DNA of 64,000 bases from JAOUEA01 sp963821925. Lineage in GTDB: Bacteria; Actinomycetota; UBA4738; HRBIN12. How positions within the stretch are numbered: the stretch's first letter is position 1; every line of letters begins with the position of its first letter. Below, piece after piece: positions 34,918 to 43,634 of this stretch. The stretch spans positions 314,724-378,723 of the forward strand of contig CAWGFO010000010.1 in NCBI GenBank assembly GCA_963821925.1. The letters run 5' to 3'. Under the pieces are notes generated by a model, which was not told the DNA's origin, did not search any database, and saw only the letters and a list, made by a program, of their open reading frames with translations. The translations under genes were made by a program, and so were the position numbers.

Positions 34918-36326
34918 GTGTCTGGGATCAGCACCCCTCCTCGTCGCCCTCGCCGCGTCGTCAGCGCGAGAGTTCTGCTCTTCGCGTTCGCGTTCGCCGT
35001 CATGGCCGACCCGGTCTCGTCGGTCGCCTACGCGATCGAAGCGGGGCTCCGAGCGCTCGCCGGCGACCTCCTATTGCTCGTCCCAACGATGTTGATCGTG
35101 CTTGGGATCATCTCGATCGTTCGGCTCAACTACGACCAGCTGATTCGACGGTTCCCGCAAGGGCGGGGCCGTTGCGGCGACCGGCGCGGCGTTCGGTGAA
35201 GGGTGGGCGTTCATCCCTCTCGGTGCCTTGATCGTCGACTTCGTCCTGACGATCGCGATCAGCGTGGCTGCAGCTGCGAGCGCAGTCATCGCGTACGTGC
35301 CGGCGCTCGCTCCCTACCGCTTGGAGATCGCTGTCGTCCTGTGCTGCCTCGTGGCCGCCATCACCTGGTTCGGCCATCTTGGACGCAGTGTGTTCGCGTC
35401 GATGACCGTGTTGTTCGTGGCCTCTGCGATCCCGGTCCTCGTCCTTGGGTTCGTCGCGCCGCATGCGATCGGCGACGCTCCGCTGCGTGGTGCGGGAACC
35501 GCGTCGTGGGCGACCGTCTTACTGGCATTCCCGGTGGCGATGGCCCTGGCAACCGGCGTCGAAGCGCCGTCGAGCGCGATCGCTCAGCTGGGCCAACTCG
35601 ATGACCGTGGGCGCGAGCGGTTCGGGAGGATCACGCTCTGGCTCACGTTCGCGATCGAAGGAACGCTGACGATCTTGATCGCGGCTCTTGCGGTTCGACT
35701 CCGCACCGGCGTGCCACCCGAAGACAGCACGCTGATCGCCGACGTCGCGCGCGCGGCTGTCGGCTCGGGGCCTTTGTTCGCTGCCTTTCAACTCACGAGC
35801 TCTCTGCTCCTCCTCTGCCGCCGCGTCATCATCGTTCCAGGCGGGGCCCGGCCTTCTGAAGGCGCTCGCCCGTCGCTCGTTACCTGACGGCGAACGCGTG
35901 GGCATCCTGCCGGCCCGTCTCGGACAGACGAACGATCATCACACTCCGTACTGGAGCGTCGTCGTCTTCCTCGCGATCTCGGTGCTGGCCGTTGTGGCCG
36001 CGCGAGGGCGTGACCAGGAGTTGGTGTTGTTCTACGCCGTCGCGGTCTTCATCAGCTTCCTGTCCGGACTGGTCGCGATGACTCGGTTCTCTCGGCGAGA
36101 GGGCGATCGCTTGCATGTCGCTATCAGCGCGATCGGCGCAGCCCTCGTCCTCTTCACGCTCGCGGTGAACCTGCGGCGGATCTACCCGATCGCGTCGCTC
36201 GGGGCCTCGCTCGCGATCGGGGGGCTCTTCCTCTGGATGTGGATCCGGCAGGGGCGTCCGCGAGGGATCGCGATGGCCGAGGCCGAGGCAGAACGCATCG
36301 TCGGCGAAGAGCTGGGGGCGGAGTAG
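34918..36326 (+). pseudogene. APC-superfamily permease (possible cation or amino-acid transporter), frameshifted
   Basis: About 470 residues when joined across two frame changes (near 35162 and 35817). The N-terminus VMADPVSSVAYAIEAGLRALAG contains the unwound first helix typical of APC transporters. Later spans include FIPLGALIVDFVLTIAISV, VLLAFPVAMALATGVEAPSSA and YWSVVVFLAISVLAVVAA. The pattern is closer to potassium/proton or polyspecific APC members than to a named amino-acid permease. GTG start with AGAAGGAG. A structured RNA motif directly upstream probably controls it. Confidence 0.72.
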
Positions 36327-36374
36327 CCAGATGCATCGGCGCGTTCTGCGCGTTGAGCGTCCGAGCCGACACGC

Positions 36375-36413
36375 GTAGGGTGGGGACTGGAGCGCCGGGA
36401 AGTCTGGTCGGCA
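36375..36413 (+). ncRNA. putative structured RNA, copy B
   Basis: From TAGGGTGGGGACTGG to GCGCCGGGAAGTCTGG and TCGGCA, matching copy A at 34866-34904. No transporter follows; 20 bases downstream is an 8-bp inverted repeat GGCGCCGG / CCGGCGCC (36434-36441 and 36458-36465). It may be an orphan left after loss of its gene, or may act on the small gene at 36513. Confidence 0.42.
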
Positions 36414-36512
36414 CCGGCGTCTCCGTGTCCTCAGGCGCCGGGTGGAGAGGGATGCTACCGGCGCCCGGACGTCACCCGAAGGACGCCAGTGGCCCAGCTG
36501 AAGGGCGGTCAC

Positions 36513-36803
36513 ATGCGTCTGATCACTTCGCAGGAGACGGTCGCCTGGGTGGGAGCCCACGGTGGGCTGCTCTTCGTCTGGCCCGTGGTGTCGAGGGGTC
36601 CGAGGCTGGTTCTCAGACGACTCGAGTGCACTGTGGATCCACCTCTCGACGCGCTGGACTTCGATCGTCTCGAGGTATCGCCCTTCATGGTCTTCTGGCG
36701 CCCCTGCCTCGGAGCTCCTCCGGCGGAGCTTTGGGTGGAGATACATGGGCTGCTTCACCAGCGAGTCTCGGCCTTCTGGAACGGCCTTGCCTACGCGTGC
36801 TGA
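36513..36803 (+). CDS. small hypothetical protein
   Basis: A 96-residue protein (MRLITSQETVAWVGAHGGLL...) without signal peptide or membrane span. It contains RRLECTVDPPLDALDF and VEIHGLLHQRVSAFWNGL, which look like a folded alpha-beta protein rather than a chance frame. I do not recognise the family. The ATG at 36513 follows AAGGGCGG; a GTG at 36489 is possible. It is the last gene before the right att repeat of island B. Confidence 0.5.
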   Translation: MRLITSQETVAWVGAHGGLLFVWPVVSRGPRLVLRRLECTVDPPLDALDFDRLEVSPFMVFWRPCLGAPPAELWVEIHGLLHQRVSAFWNGLAYAC

Positions 36804-37005
36804 CACCCTGGAGGCGCCTAGCCGATCACCGTCCCTTCGATGCTTGTGAGAAGTGAGACACGGTTGGCAATGGGGAGAACACCAGCAGTGCAGGCTGCGG
36901 CAGAAACACCCCTGGGTCGAACTGAGGAGCCAGTTGGAGGGTCCTGCGCACATTGTGAGACCCAGGGTGAGGAACGGGTGACACCACCTGACGAGCGCCC
37001 GACCT

Positions 37006-37054
37006 CTTCCTTGACACGGAAGAGGTCAGAGGTTCAAATCCTCTAGCGCCCACC
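37006..37054. repeat. attR-type direct repeat (tRNA-Val 3' end), island B
   Basis: Exact 49-bp copy of 24140-24188. It lacks the 5' half of a tRNA, so it is not a tRNA gene. It marks the right end of island B. Confidence 0.93.
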
Positions 37055-37075
37055 GCAACACCGTGGGGTCAGGAG

Positions 37076-37333
37076 CTACCCACCGGCGGCCCCGGAAGCA
37101 CCGGCCTTGACGCTTCCCTCGTGGTGTGGTGGCCGGTGCGCCAGGTTCGGGATGACCGGCGCCGGCGCCTCGATCGTCGACGACGACGTGCGACCTTCGT
37201 CCGGAACCGTCATCCGTCCTGCCGCGAAGCCGGCGGACAACGTCGCCACCAGCGCTGCCGCGATCAGCAGTGCGCGACCGAGGTCGATCCCTCGCCGGCG
37301 CTCGACTCGGATGCCTCCTACGCTCGCGTTCAT
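37076..37333 (-). CDS. small membrane-anchored protein
   Basis: An 85-residue protein: cytoplasmic MNASVGGIRVERRRG, one membrane segment (ALLIAAALVATLSAGFAAG, about residues 21-39) and a proline-rich outside tail. The ATG overlaps the stop of the LAL regulator by 4 bases and has GGAGGG just upstream, so it is the second gene of that operon. It may be a membrane tether or a target of the regulator. No family known. Confidence 0.65.
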   Translation of the reverse strand: MNASVGGIRVERRRGIDLGRALLIAAALVATLSAGFAAGRMTVPDEGRTSSSTIEAPAPVIPNLAHRPPHHEGSVKAGASGAAGG

Positions 37334-40284
37334 CGGACCCTCCTTCCGTCGGACCTCTCCGATGGTTCGCGTGCGTCGACGCTAGAGGGAACACGTCGGC
37401 AGGGAATCGGGGATGACCCTAGGAGGAAGTACCAGGGCCCTTCGCTTCGCTCGGTCGTCGGGGGTCGGGCGTCTGGCGGTGAGGCTCCGGTCATCGCGTG
37501 GATCAGCTGGGCCCGGGACCTGACGCCCATCTTCCGGAAGATCCTGGTGATGTTGGCCTCGACGGTCTTCACGCTCACGAAGAGCGCGTCGGCGACCTCG
37601 CGGTTGGTCTTCCCCTCGAAGACCAACTGAGAGACCCGTCGCTCCGTCGGTGTGAGCTCGCCCTCGGGCGTCGTCGCTCCTCCGACACGAGCCAGCTCCG
37701 TTGCGGCTTTCGCGGACCACAGGGGCGCGCCGAGCTGTTGGAACATGCCCATCGCGCGGCCCAGTAACTCCCGGGCGGCGCGCTTCTGCTTGTTCCGCCG
37801 CTCGACCTCACCCCTGATCATCAGCGTCCGAGCGAGCTCGAACGGCTGCGGCACGCGCCGGTGCTCCGCCTCCGCTCGCTCGAGTGCCGAGCGAGCGGTC
37901 TTCAGGTCGCCGCGCGCAGCGGCGATGAGGCCATCGCACCGCGCCGCGGTGGCCAGGGCCCACGGCCGATCGCGCGTTCGACCCTGCTCATGGAGTCGTT
38001 CCGTCATGACAGCGGCCTCATCGAGCCGTCCCAGCGAGACGAGGGCTTCGATGTCATCTGGGGCGCACGGTATGATCCCCGGCTCGGCCGACCCCATCCG
38101 ATCCAGGTACCGCATCACCGGCAGGAGGTGTGCGTGTGCCTCCTCGTGGTTCGATAACGACAGTGCGAGGAAGCCGAGCACGGCGCCGTTCCATGCTGCG
38201 TTGAACGCGTCGTCGTTCTCGGTCGCCAGACGACGTCCCTCCGTCGCCTGGGAGCGCGCGATATCAACCTGGCCGAGGTGAGCGGCGGCGAGCGCCTGGT
38301 TGAAGAGCACCACGTGGCTCTGGCTCGCGGCCATGCCCGACTCAGCGACCGTTTCCGCCGCCTCGGCGGCATGCCGTGCCGCGATCTCCCACCGTCCGGC
38401 TCGACACTCCAACTCGGCCAGGTAGCAGAGGACCTCCTGGCGGACCGTGTACATCGCGAGTCGGTCGTACTCGGCGAGCTCGTGCTGGAGCACCTCCCTA
38501 GCATCGTCGAGCCTGCCGGCCCACATCAGCTGGAGGCCGAGCATCGAGCGCGGCGTGGTGTACACCGATCCCTCCGTCCACGACGCTGCACTCATCACGA
38601 GGTCCTGGAGCTCGAGCGCTTCGGCCATGAGCCGGTCGGCCGAACGACCCAGGAGGAACTCGACCGTTGCGAACGTGGCGAGGGCATCGCTCTTGGTCGA
38701 GGGATCGCTCATCCCGTTGGCATGGTCGACCGACTTCGTCGCGTGATCCGAGGCCGTCACGAGGTCGCCACGGTAGATCGCGACCCATGCGAGATCTAGA
38801 TGGATGCCGGCCAGGAGCTCATGGTCACCTCCTGCCTCGGGCAGCGCCCGCTCGAGCGGGCGTCGCACCCCTCGCTCGAGGTTCATCCAACTCATCGAGG
38901 AGAGGCGATATAAGACTTCGGCTCGGCCAGGGCCCGGTGGCGACGACGCGATCACATCGTTCAGTAGGTTCGACGCTCGAGCGGCGTCGCCGGCGTCGAA
39001 GTGATACTCGGCCGACTCGAGGCTCCGCCGTCGCAGGGCGTCCACGTCGTCGGGTGGGGTGATGTGCCTGGCGAGCTCCGCGAGCTCCGCAGCGGCGTCG
39101 GGCGCCCCGCGGGCTCGGGCGTGGCGGGCTGCTTCCTCGAGGGCCCCCGCCGCGTCGGCGTCCTGCCGCTCCGAGGCCAGCGCGAGATGCCGCGCTCGCT
39201 CCTCGGGATCCACGACGAAGCCGGCCAGCCGGCGATGGACGTCTCGCCGTTCGTCCGGCCGCGCGCTCGCGTAGACGGTCGACGCGAAGAGCGGATGCGA
39301 GAAGCGTATCCGCTCTCCGCCGCTCTCGATGATCCCTGCGTCCTCCGCCTCGCTGAGGTCCGCGATCGCTCGGCCGTGCCGACCCGCGACGGCGACGACG
39401 AGCGCGTGCGTAGGTCGAGACGCAGCGGCAGCGGCGAGCAGCGTCCTCCGCGCTGAGGACGAGAGCGTCGCGAGCTGGGCTCCGAGCAGCTCGTGAAGGT
39501 CCTCCGGGACGGGCAGAGGTCGGCCGGGCTCTGGCCGGCTCCCTTCCCGTGCGAGGGCGCGAGCCATCTGCAACGCGAAGAACGGGTTCCCGTTTGAGAC
39601 CCGGTGGACGCGCACGAGGATCGGACGAGGCAGTTCCACGTCCGTCCGTTCGCGCACGAGCCGTCCCAGGGCCACCACATCCATCGGGCCGACCCGCACC
39701 CGCACGACGCTCGGGTCGGGCAGGGCTCGATCGAGATCGAGCGGATCCCCGGGTGAGCCGGACCCCACCCGGAGCGAGCACATGAGGCCCACCTGCTCAT
39801 CGGTGAGTCGGCGCACCGCGTACGCCAGCACGCGGGCGGAGGGCGCGTCCAGCCACTGGACGTCGTCGATCGCGATGGTCAGCGGTCCGGACGATGCCAG
39901 GATCCGGAGGACCTCCAGGGTCGCGATGGACACCGCGCGTTGGTCAGGTCGTGATCGCTCCGCGCCTCTGAGCAAGGCGGCGTCTAACGCCCGGGCTTGA
40001 GGAGGGGGGAGCCGCGCCTGTGTGTCGTCGATGACCCCGTCGAGCAGGTCGCCGAGAGCCGTGTAGGAGAGCCTGGCCTCGGCCTCGGCAGCTCGGGTGG
40101 ACAGCACGAGGTAGCCCTGGTCCGTGGCTGCGCTCACGCCGGCGAGCCACAGGGTCGTCTTGCCGATACCCGCCGTTCCCTCGAAGACGATCGCCGTGGG
40201 CCCGGAAGCAACCGATCCGATGAAGCGGTCGATCTCGTCGAGCTCCGCGTCTCGTCCCAGGACCGCTCGATCTGCATCTCGCAT
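37330..40284 (-). CDS. LuxR-family ATPase regulator (LAL/MalT-like), paralogue
   Basis: A 984-residue regulator with the same design as the one at 20450: Walker A GTAGIGKTTL at 36-45, Walker B LTIAIDDVQWLD, a long TPR-like middle (CYLAELECRAG in both), and a LuxR domain (LTPTERRVSQLVFEGKTNREVA, SVKTVEANITRIFRKMGVRSR). About 40 extra residues follow the HTH (after MTGASPPDARPP) and look unstructured. The two paralogues flank island B in opposite orientation. Likely ligand-activated; the ligand and targets are unknown, apart from the coupled small membrane gene. Confidence 0.9.
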   Translation of the reverse strand: MRDADRAVLGRDAELDEIDRFIGSVASGPTAIVFEGTAGIGKTTLWLAGVSAATDQGYLVLSTRAAEAEARLSYTALGDLLDGVIDDTQARLPPPQARALDAALLRGAERSRPDQRAVSIATLEVLRILASSGPLTIAIDDVQWLDAPSARVLAYAVRRLTDEQVGLMCSLRVGSGSPGDPLDLDRALPDPSVVRVRVGPMDVVALGRLVRERTDVELPRPILVRVHRVSNGNPFFALQMARALAREGSRPEPGRPLPVPEDLHELLGAQLATLSSSARRTLLAAAAASRPTHALVVAVAGRHGRAIADLSEAEDAGIIESGGERIRFSHPLFASTVYASARPDERRDVHRRLAGFVVDPEERARHLALASERQDADAAGALEEAARHARARGAPDAAAELAELARHITPPDDVDALRRRSLESAEYHFDAGDAARASNLLNDVIASSPPGPGRAEVLYRLSSMSWMNLERGVRRPLERALPEAGGDHELLAGIHLDLAWVAIYRGDLVTASDHATKSVDHANGMSDPSTKSDALATFATVEFLLGRSADRLMAEALELQDLVMSAASWTEGSVYTTPRSMLGLQLMWAGRLDDAREVLQHELAEYDRLAMYTVRQEVLCYLAELECRAGRWEIAARHAAEAAETVAESGMAASQSHVVLFNQALAAAHLGQVDIARSQATEGRRLATENDDAFNAAWNGAVLGFLALSLSNHEEAHAHLLPVMRYLDRMGSAEPGIIPCAPDDIEALVSLGRLDEAAVMTERLHEQGRTRDRPWALATAARCDGLIAAARGDLKTARSALERAEAEHRRVPQPFELARTLMIRGEVERRNKQKRAARELLGRAMGMFQQLGAPLWSAKAATELARVGGATTPEGELTPTERRVSQLVFEGKTNREVADALFVSVKTVEANITRIFRKMGVRSRAQLIHAMTGASPPDARPPTTERSEGPWYFLLGSSPIPCRRVPSSVDAREPSERSDGRRVR

Positions 40285-40597
40285 GACGTCGACGCCCCGA
40301 TGCTGAGGCCCTCATGCTAGTCCCGGGTGGTCCCCGCAGCGACCGGTCTCACAGGCCGAGCGCATGCCCGACACTCCATCGGATGAAACCTACGGTGACC
40401 CGCGCCGGTCGCGGCGGTCGTCGGGGGTCCCCTGGGGCGAGGAGTACACGCTCTTGGGGTGGACACGGGCACCGAGGTGGTATGGGCTAGGTCAAGAACG
40501 GGCCACCGTCGTCCACGGCGCGAGGTCGCAGGCGCGGGTCCGATCTGGAGAGGCATTGACGTATCGTGGGCCCGCCGCGACGGTCGAAGGAGGCTCC
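40285..40597. other. intergenic region, divergent
   Basis: About 310 bases between the divergent LAL regulator and a small gene. I see no gene and no clear operator; a GGTCGAAGGAGG ribosome site ends it. Confidence 0.6.
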
Positions 40598-40780
40598 ATG
40601 AGCGGCTACGGCGTTCCCGGGATCCCGGGACGATCGAGCGGCACGGATCGCAACAGCGCCCGGCTCGACGAAGAGAAGCTCGAAGAGGCGGCCCATCGGC
40701 ACGAGATGGCGGAAGAGGCGAAAGCGCCGAAGAAGCCAGGCTTCTTCGCCCGGCTCTTCGGGCGCCGTTCCTCGCGCTGA
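40598..40780 (+). CDS. small charged protein with C-terminal amphipathic motif
   Basis: A 60-residue protein, MSGYGVPGIPG at the start, a highly charged helix in the middle (ARLDEEKLEEAAHRHEMAEE), and a basic-hydrophobic end (PGFFARLFGRRSSR) that could insert into or lie on the membrane. A GAAGGAGG ribosome site supports it as real. No family known. It is followed 70 bases later by a DinB-like gene in the same direction. Confidence 0.55.
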   Translation: MSGYGVPGIPGRSSGTDRNSARLDEEKLEEAAHRHEMAEEAKAPKKPGFFARLFGRRSSR

Positions 40781-40850
40781 TCGCCCCTTGGAGGGTCCCC
40801 CCGTCGGACCAGGCGGTCGGACGCTCGACGCGCACCAGGAGGCACCACCG

Positions 40851-41333
40851 ATGCAGGCCGACGAGATCCGCTTCCTGTTCGCCTACGACCGCTGGGCGAC
40901 CCGCCGGGTGCTGAGCGTCCTCGACGGCCTTGACCCGACCGTGTGGACGCGGACGCACGTCGTCGGCGAGCTGGGACTGGGCGCCATCCTCGTTCACCAC
41001 CTCGGCGCCTCGCAGCGCTGGCGCCACGCATTCCAGGATACCGGCGAGTCCCCCGAGCCCGAACGCGAGGCCCTGCCGACGATCGATCAGTTGCGCGAAC
41101 GCTGGGAAGCCGAGTGGGCAGCTGTCGATGCCTGGCTGCCGACCGTGACCGACGGCTTCGTCGGGTACGTCCACGAGGGGGTGCCCGTTTGGCAGATGCT
41201 GGTGCACGTCGTGAATCACGGGACGCAGCACCGAGCGGAGGCGGCGGCGGTGCTCACCGCCGAGGGCCGATCGCCCGGCGAGCTCGACCTGATCAACTAC
41301 GCCGAGGAAGGGATCGAGGGCGGCACCTCGTGA
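40851..41333 (+). CDS. DinB-family four-helix protein
   Basis: A 160-residue DinB/YfiT-like protein (metal-binding four-helix bundle, unrelated to DNA polymerase IV). It starts MQADEIRFLFAYDRWAT and has the metal-ligand helices ILVHHLGASQRWRH and LVHVVNHGTQHRAE, giving the expected histidines. Relatives use thiol cofactors in transfer reactions. The ATG at 40851, with CAGGAGG upstream, is preferred to an in-frame ATG at 40788. Confidence 0.85.
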   Translation: MQADEIRFLFAYDRWATRRVLSVLDGLDPTVWTRTHVVGELGLGAILVHHLGASQRWRHAFQDTGESPEPEREALPTIDQLRERWEAEWAAVDAWLPTVTDGFVGYVHEGVPVWQMLVHVVNHGTQHRAEAAAVLTAEGRSPGELDLINYAEEGIEGGTS

Positions 41334-41613
41334 TCGACGAGGGGGATCCTCCGGCGGTCGCGCAGGGCGGCGGTAACGCCCACGTCAATCGGCCACCATT
41401 CGACATCACGTGCGGGCGCCTCCAGTGCGAGCCGTTCTCGACGAACAGCGTCGTCTGCGCGCGGTTGGCGCTGTCCACCACAGCCATGGTCCTGTAGTCG
41501 AGCCAGCTCGCGTTCTGTACGACCGGACGGAGCCCTGGTTGCCCCTCCCGTGATTGACCCCGGGCGTAGGGGGACGGCGGATGAGCCACGGGCGAGGATG
41601 ACGCTCGGGCTAC

Positions 41614-42818
41614 TCACATCCGAAGCTCCAGGCGGTAGATCCCGATCCCGTCGCTGAAGTAGAGCGTGCCGTCGGGTGCGGATTCGAGGGACAGCACGAG
41701 GTTCCCGTGGTTGAACGGCGTCGTGTCACGCGCGACCTTCGAGCGATCGGCGCTCAGGGTCACCTCGTGGATGTCGCCGGTGTTGAAGGCTCCGAAGAAC
41801 AGATGCCCCTCGCGGGTCGGAGGGGGCGGAGCCGAGGCCGCACCCGTCGCAGAAGGCGATGCCGGTCGGCGCGATCGTCGTCGGGTAGAAGCGTTCGGGC
41901 AGGACGGGCCTTGGGCCGTCCTGGTTCGTGTTCCTCGGCGCGTCGCCGCTGCAGGTCGCCGATGGCCCCCACCCATGGTTGCGCCCGGGCACGATCCGAT
42001 TCAACTCGTCGTTGCATTCCGGCCCGTTCTCCGTTTCCCAGAGATCGCCGCTCAGCGGGTCGAACGCCAGGCCGAAGGAGTTGCGATTGCCGTAGGAGAA
42101 GACCAGGCTGCCGGCGACCGGGTTGTCATCCGGTACCGTCCCGTTCGGGGTCATCCGCAGCACCTTCCCTCCGTTGACCGAAAGATCCTGGGCGAGGGTA
42201 GGGTCGTACGTCTCCCCGACGACCACGTACAGCATCCCGTCGGGGCCGAAGAGCAGCCGTCCTCCGTTGTGTCGTTCGCCGGCGGCCTGCACGTCGAGGA
42301 TGAGGCGCATCGACGTGCCGTGGTTGCCATCCATCGCGATCCGGAGGACCTGGTCGCGAGCCACGCCATCGACCAGGTGGGCGGGTCGCATACGCGTACA
42401 GCCACGGCCGCTCCGGGAAGGACGGCGGAAGCGACACGCCGACGAGCCCCTGCTCGTTCGACAGCTCGCCGACGACATCGGGGATCGTGTACACGGAGCT
42501 GTCGTCGCCCGACACCGGATCGATCCTCCGGATCTCTCCGGTCAGCCGTTCCCCGTAGTACAGCGCACCGTCGTCGGCGAACACGAAGGTCGCGGGATGG
42601 TCGAGGCCGACCGCGATCGGCTCCGCCACGATCCGACCCGTCCTGGGTTCCGATGCGGAAGCCGTCGAACCTGCTGAGGGGGCAACCGGTGTGGTCGCTG
42701 GGGTCGACCGCTCTGAGGTCTCGCCCTGGCCGCTGCAGGCGACGACCAGCAGCGTGAGTGTGAAGACCCGCGCGATCGTGCCGATGGCAGATCGTCCCAT
42801 CGACCTCACGGCCGACAT
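41614..42818 (-). pseudogene. PQQ-dependent sugar dehydrogenase-like lipoprotein, two frameshifts
   Basis: About 400 residues when joined. The start is a lipoprotein signal (LTLLVVACSG, lipobox Cys), then a threonine/serine-rich linker, then a glucose/sorbosone-dehydrogenase beta-propeller: LDHPATFVFADDGALYYGERLTGEIRRID, GRLLFGPDGMLYVVVGET, SYGNRNSFGLAFDP and TENGPECNDELNRI, the classic motif of this family. Frame changes lie near 42390 and 41820. It would oxidise sugars or related alcohols at the cell surface. The end LVLSLESAPDGTLYFSDG is natural. Confidence 0.75.
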
Positions 42819-42858
42819 CCTATCCCTGGTCCGACCGCCAACGCCGCGGTGAGCTAGG

Positions 42859-42885
42859 CTGCCGCGGGCAACGCTGACGCGGCAG
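42859..42885. promoter_or_regulatory. inverted repeat upstream of the methyltransferase
   Basis: CTGCCGCG - 11 bases - CGCGGCAG, perfect 8-bp arms, 16 bases before the methyltransferase start and in the divergent interval with the lipoprotein gene. It could be an operator or a leader hairpin. Confidence 0.4.
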
Positions 42886-42901
42886 CGACGGTCGAGGAGG
42901 T

Positions 42902-43612
42902 GTGCGCATCACGGACGTCCAAACGCTCGAGCACCGTTACTACACGGGGTACGTCGACGAGCATGCCCGCTTCGACGCCCTCGTCCGCCGGTACCTGACG
43001 CCCGGCTCGTCGCTGCTCGATGCCGGGGCGGGCCGAGGGATCCAGTTCCCGAACGACTACCGCGAGCACGTGGCGCGCGCGTTCGGCGTCGACCTCGATC
43101 CGGCGGTCGGCCAGAACGCGTCGCTCGACGCGGGTGCGGTGGCCGACCTCGACCGGCTCCCGTTCCGGGCGGAGAGCTTCGACCTGGTCACGTCGAAGTA
43201 CGTCTTCGAGCACCTCGAGCGCCCCCTCGCCGTGATGCGGGAGATCCGCCGGGTCATGCGACCCGGCGGCCACCTCTTGATCCATACGCCGAACCGCTGG
43301 CACTACGTGGCGCTCGGGGCGACCGTGACGCCGACCAGGTTCCACGCCTGGTACAACGCCAAGCGGGGGCGCGAAGAGGCGGACACGTTCAAGACCCGGT
43401 ACCGAGCCAACGACGAGTCGACGCTCCAGAAGCTCGCCGCACGGTCGGGGTTCCGGCTCGCGTCGATCGATCTGATCGAGACGAAGCCCGACTACCTCGT
43501 CTTCCATCCGGTCCTGTACCGCACCGGGATCGCGTACGAGCGGCTCGTCAATCGGTACGAGGTCCTGCGACGGTTCCGCGTGCAGCTGATCGCCGATCTC
43601 GAGGCCGTCTGA
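42902..43612 (+). CDS. SAM-dependent methyltransferase
   Basis: A 236-residue class I methyltransferase: motif I SSLLDAGAGRGIQFPN, acidic loop FGVDLDP, then LPFRAESFDLVTSKYVFEHLERP and RVMRPGGHLLIHTPN, the Methyltransf_11 pattern. The C-terminal part (HYVALGATVTP onward) has a hydrophobic helix seen in members that act on membrane or lipid substrates. GTG start with GAGGAGG. The substrate is unknown; neighbours do not decide it. Confidence 0.85.
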   Translation: MRITDVQTLEHRYYTGYVDEHARFDALVRRYLTPGSSLLDAGAGRGIQFPNDYREHVARAFGVDLDPAVGQNASLDAGAVADLDRLPFRAESFDLVTSKYVFEHLERPLAVMREIRRVMRPGGHLLIHTPNRWHYVALGATVTPTRFHAWYNAKRGREEADTFKTRYRANDESTLQKLAARSGFRLASIDLIETKPDYLVFHPVLYRTGIAYERLVNRYEVLRRFRVQLIADLEAV

Positions 43613-43634
43613 CCGCGGCCCGTCGCAACGAACA

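Larger units (their letters stand above)
24140..37054. mobile_element. island B: tRNA-Val-anchored genomic island, about 12.87 kb
   Basis: Bounded by a perfect 49-bp repeat of the tRNA-Val 3' end. I find no integrase, phage or conjugation gene inside, so it cannot move by itself as it stands. Cargo: secreted protein, response regulator and kinase, TetR and ClC channel, ABM protein, LuxR regulator, SRPBCC, secreted peptide, cupin, beta-propeller lactonase-like protein, DUF3237-like protein, membrane proteins and an APC permease. The exact repeat suggests a younger insertion than island A. Confidence 0.85.

Noticed and set aside
35880..36953. 357-codon minus-strand frame
   Set aside because: Crosses the permease end and the RNA motif, with no domain or ribosome site; most likely chance.
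37006..37054. Second tRNA-Val gene
   Set aside because: Only the 3' 49 bases exist; no D-arm or 5' acceptor strand. It is an att copy.
40851..41333. DNA polymerase IV or SOS-controlled DinB
   Set aside because: The name is shared, but this is the four-helix metal-binding family; no LexA box is seen upstream.
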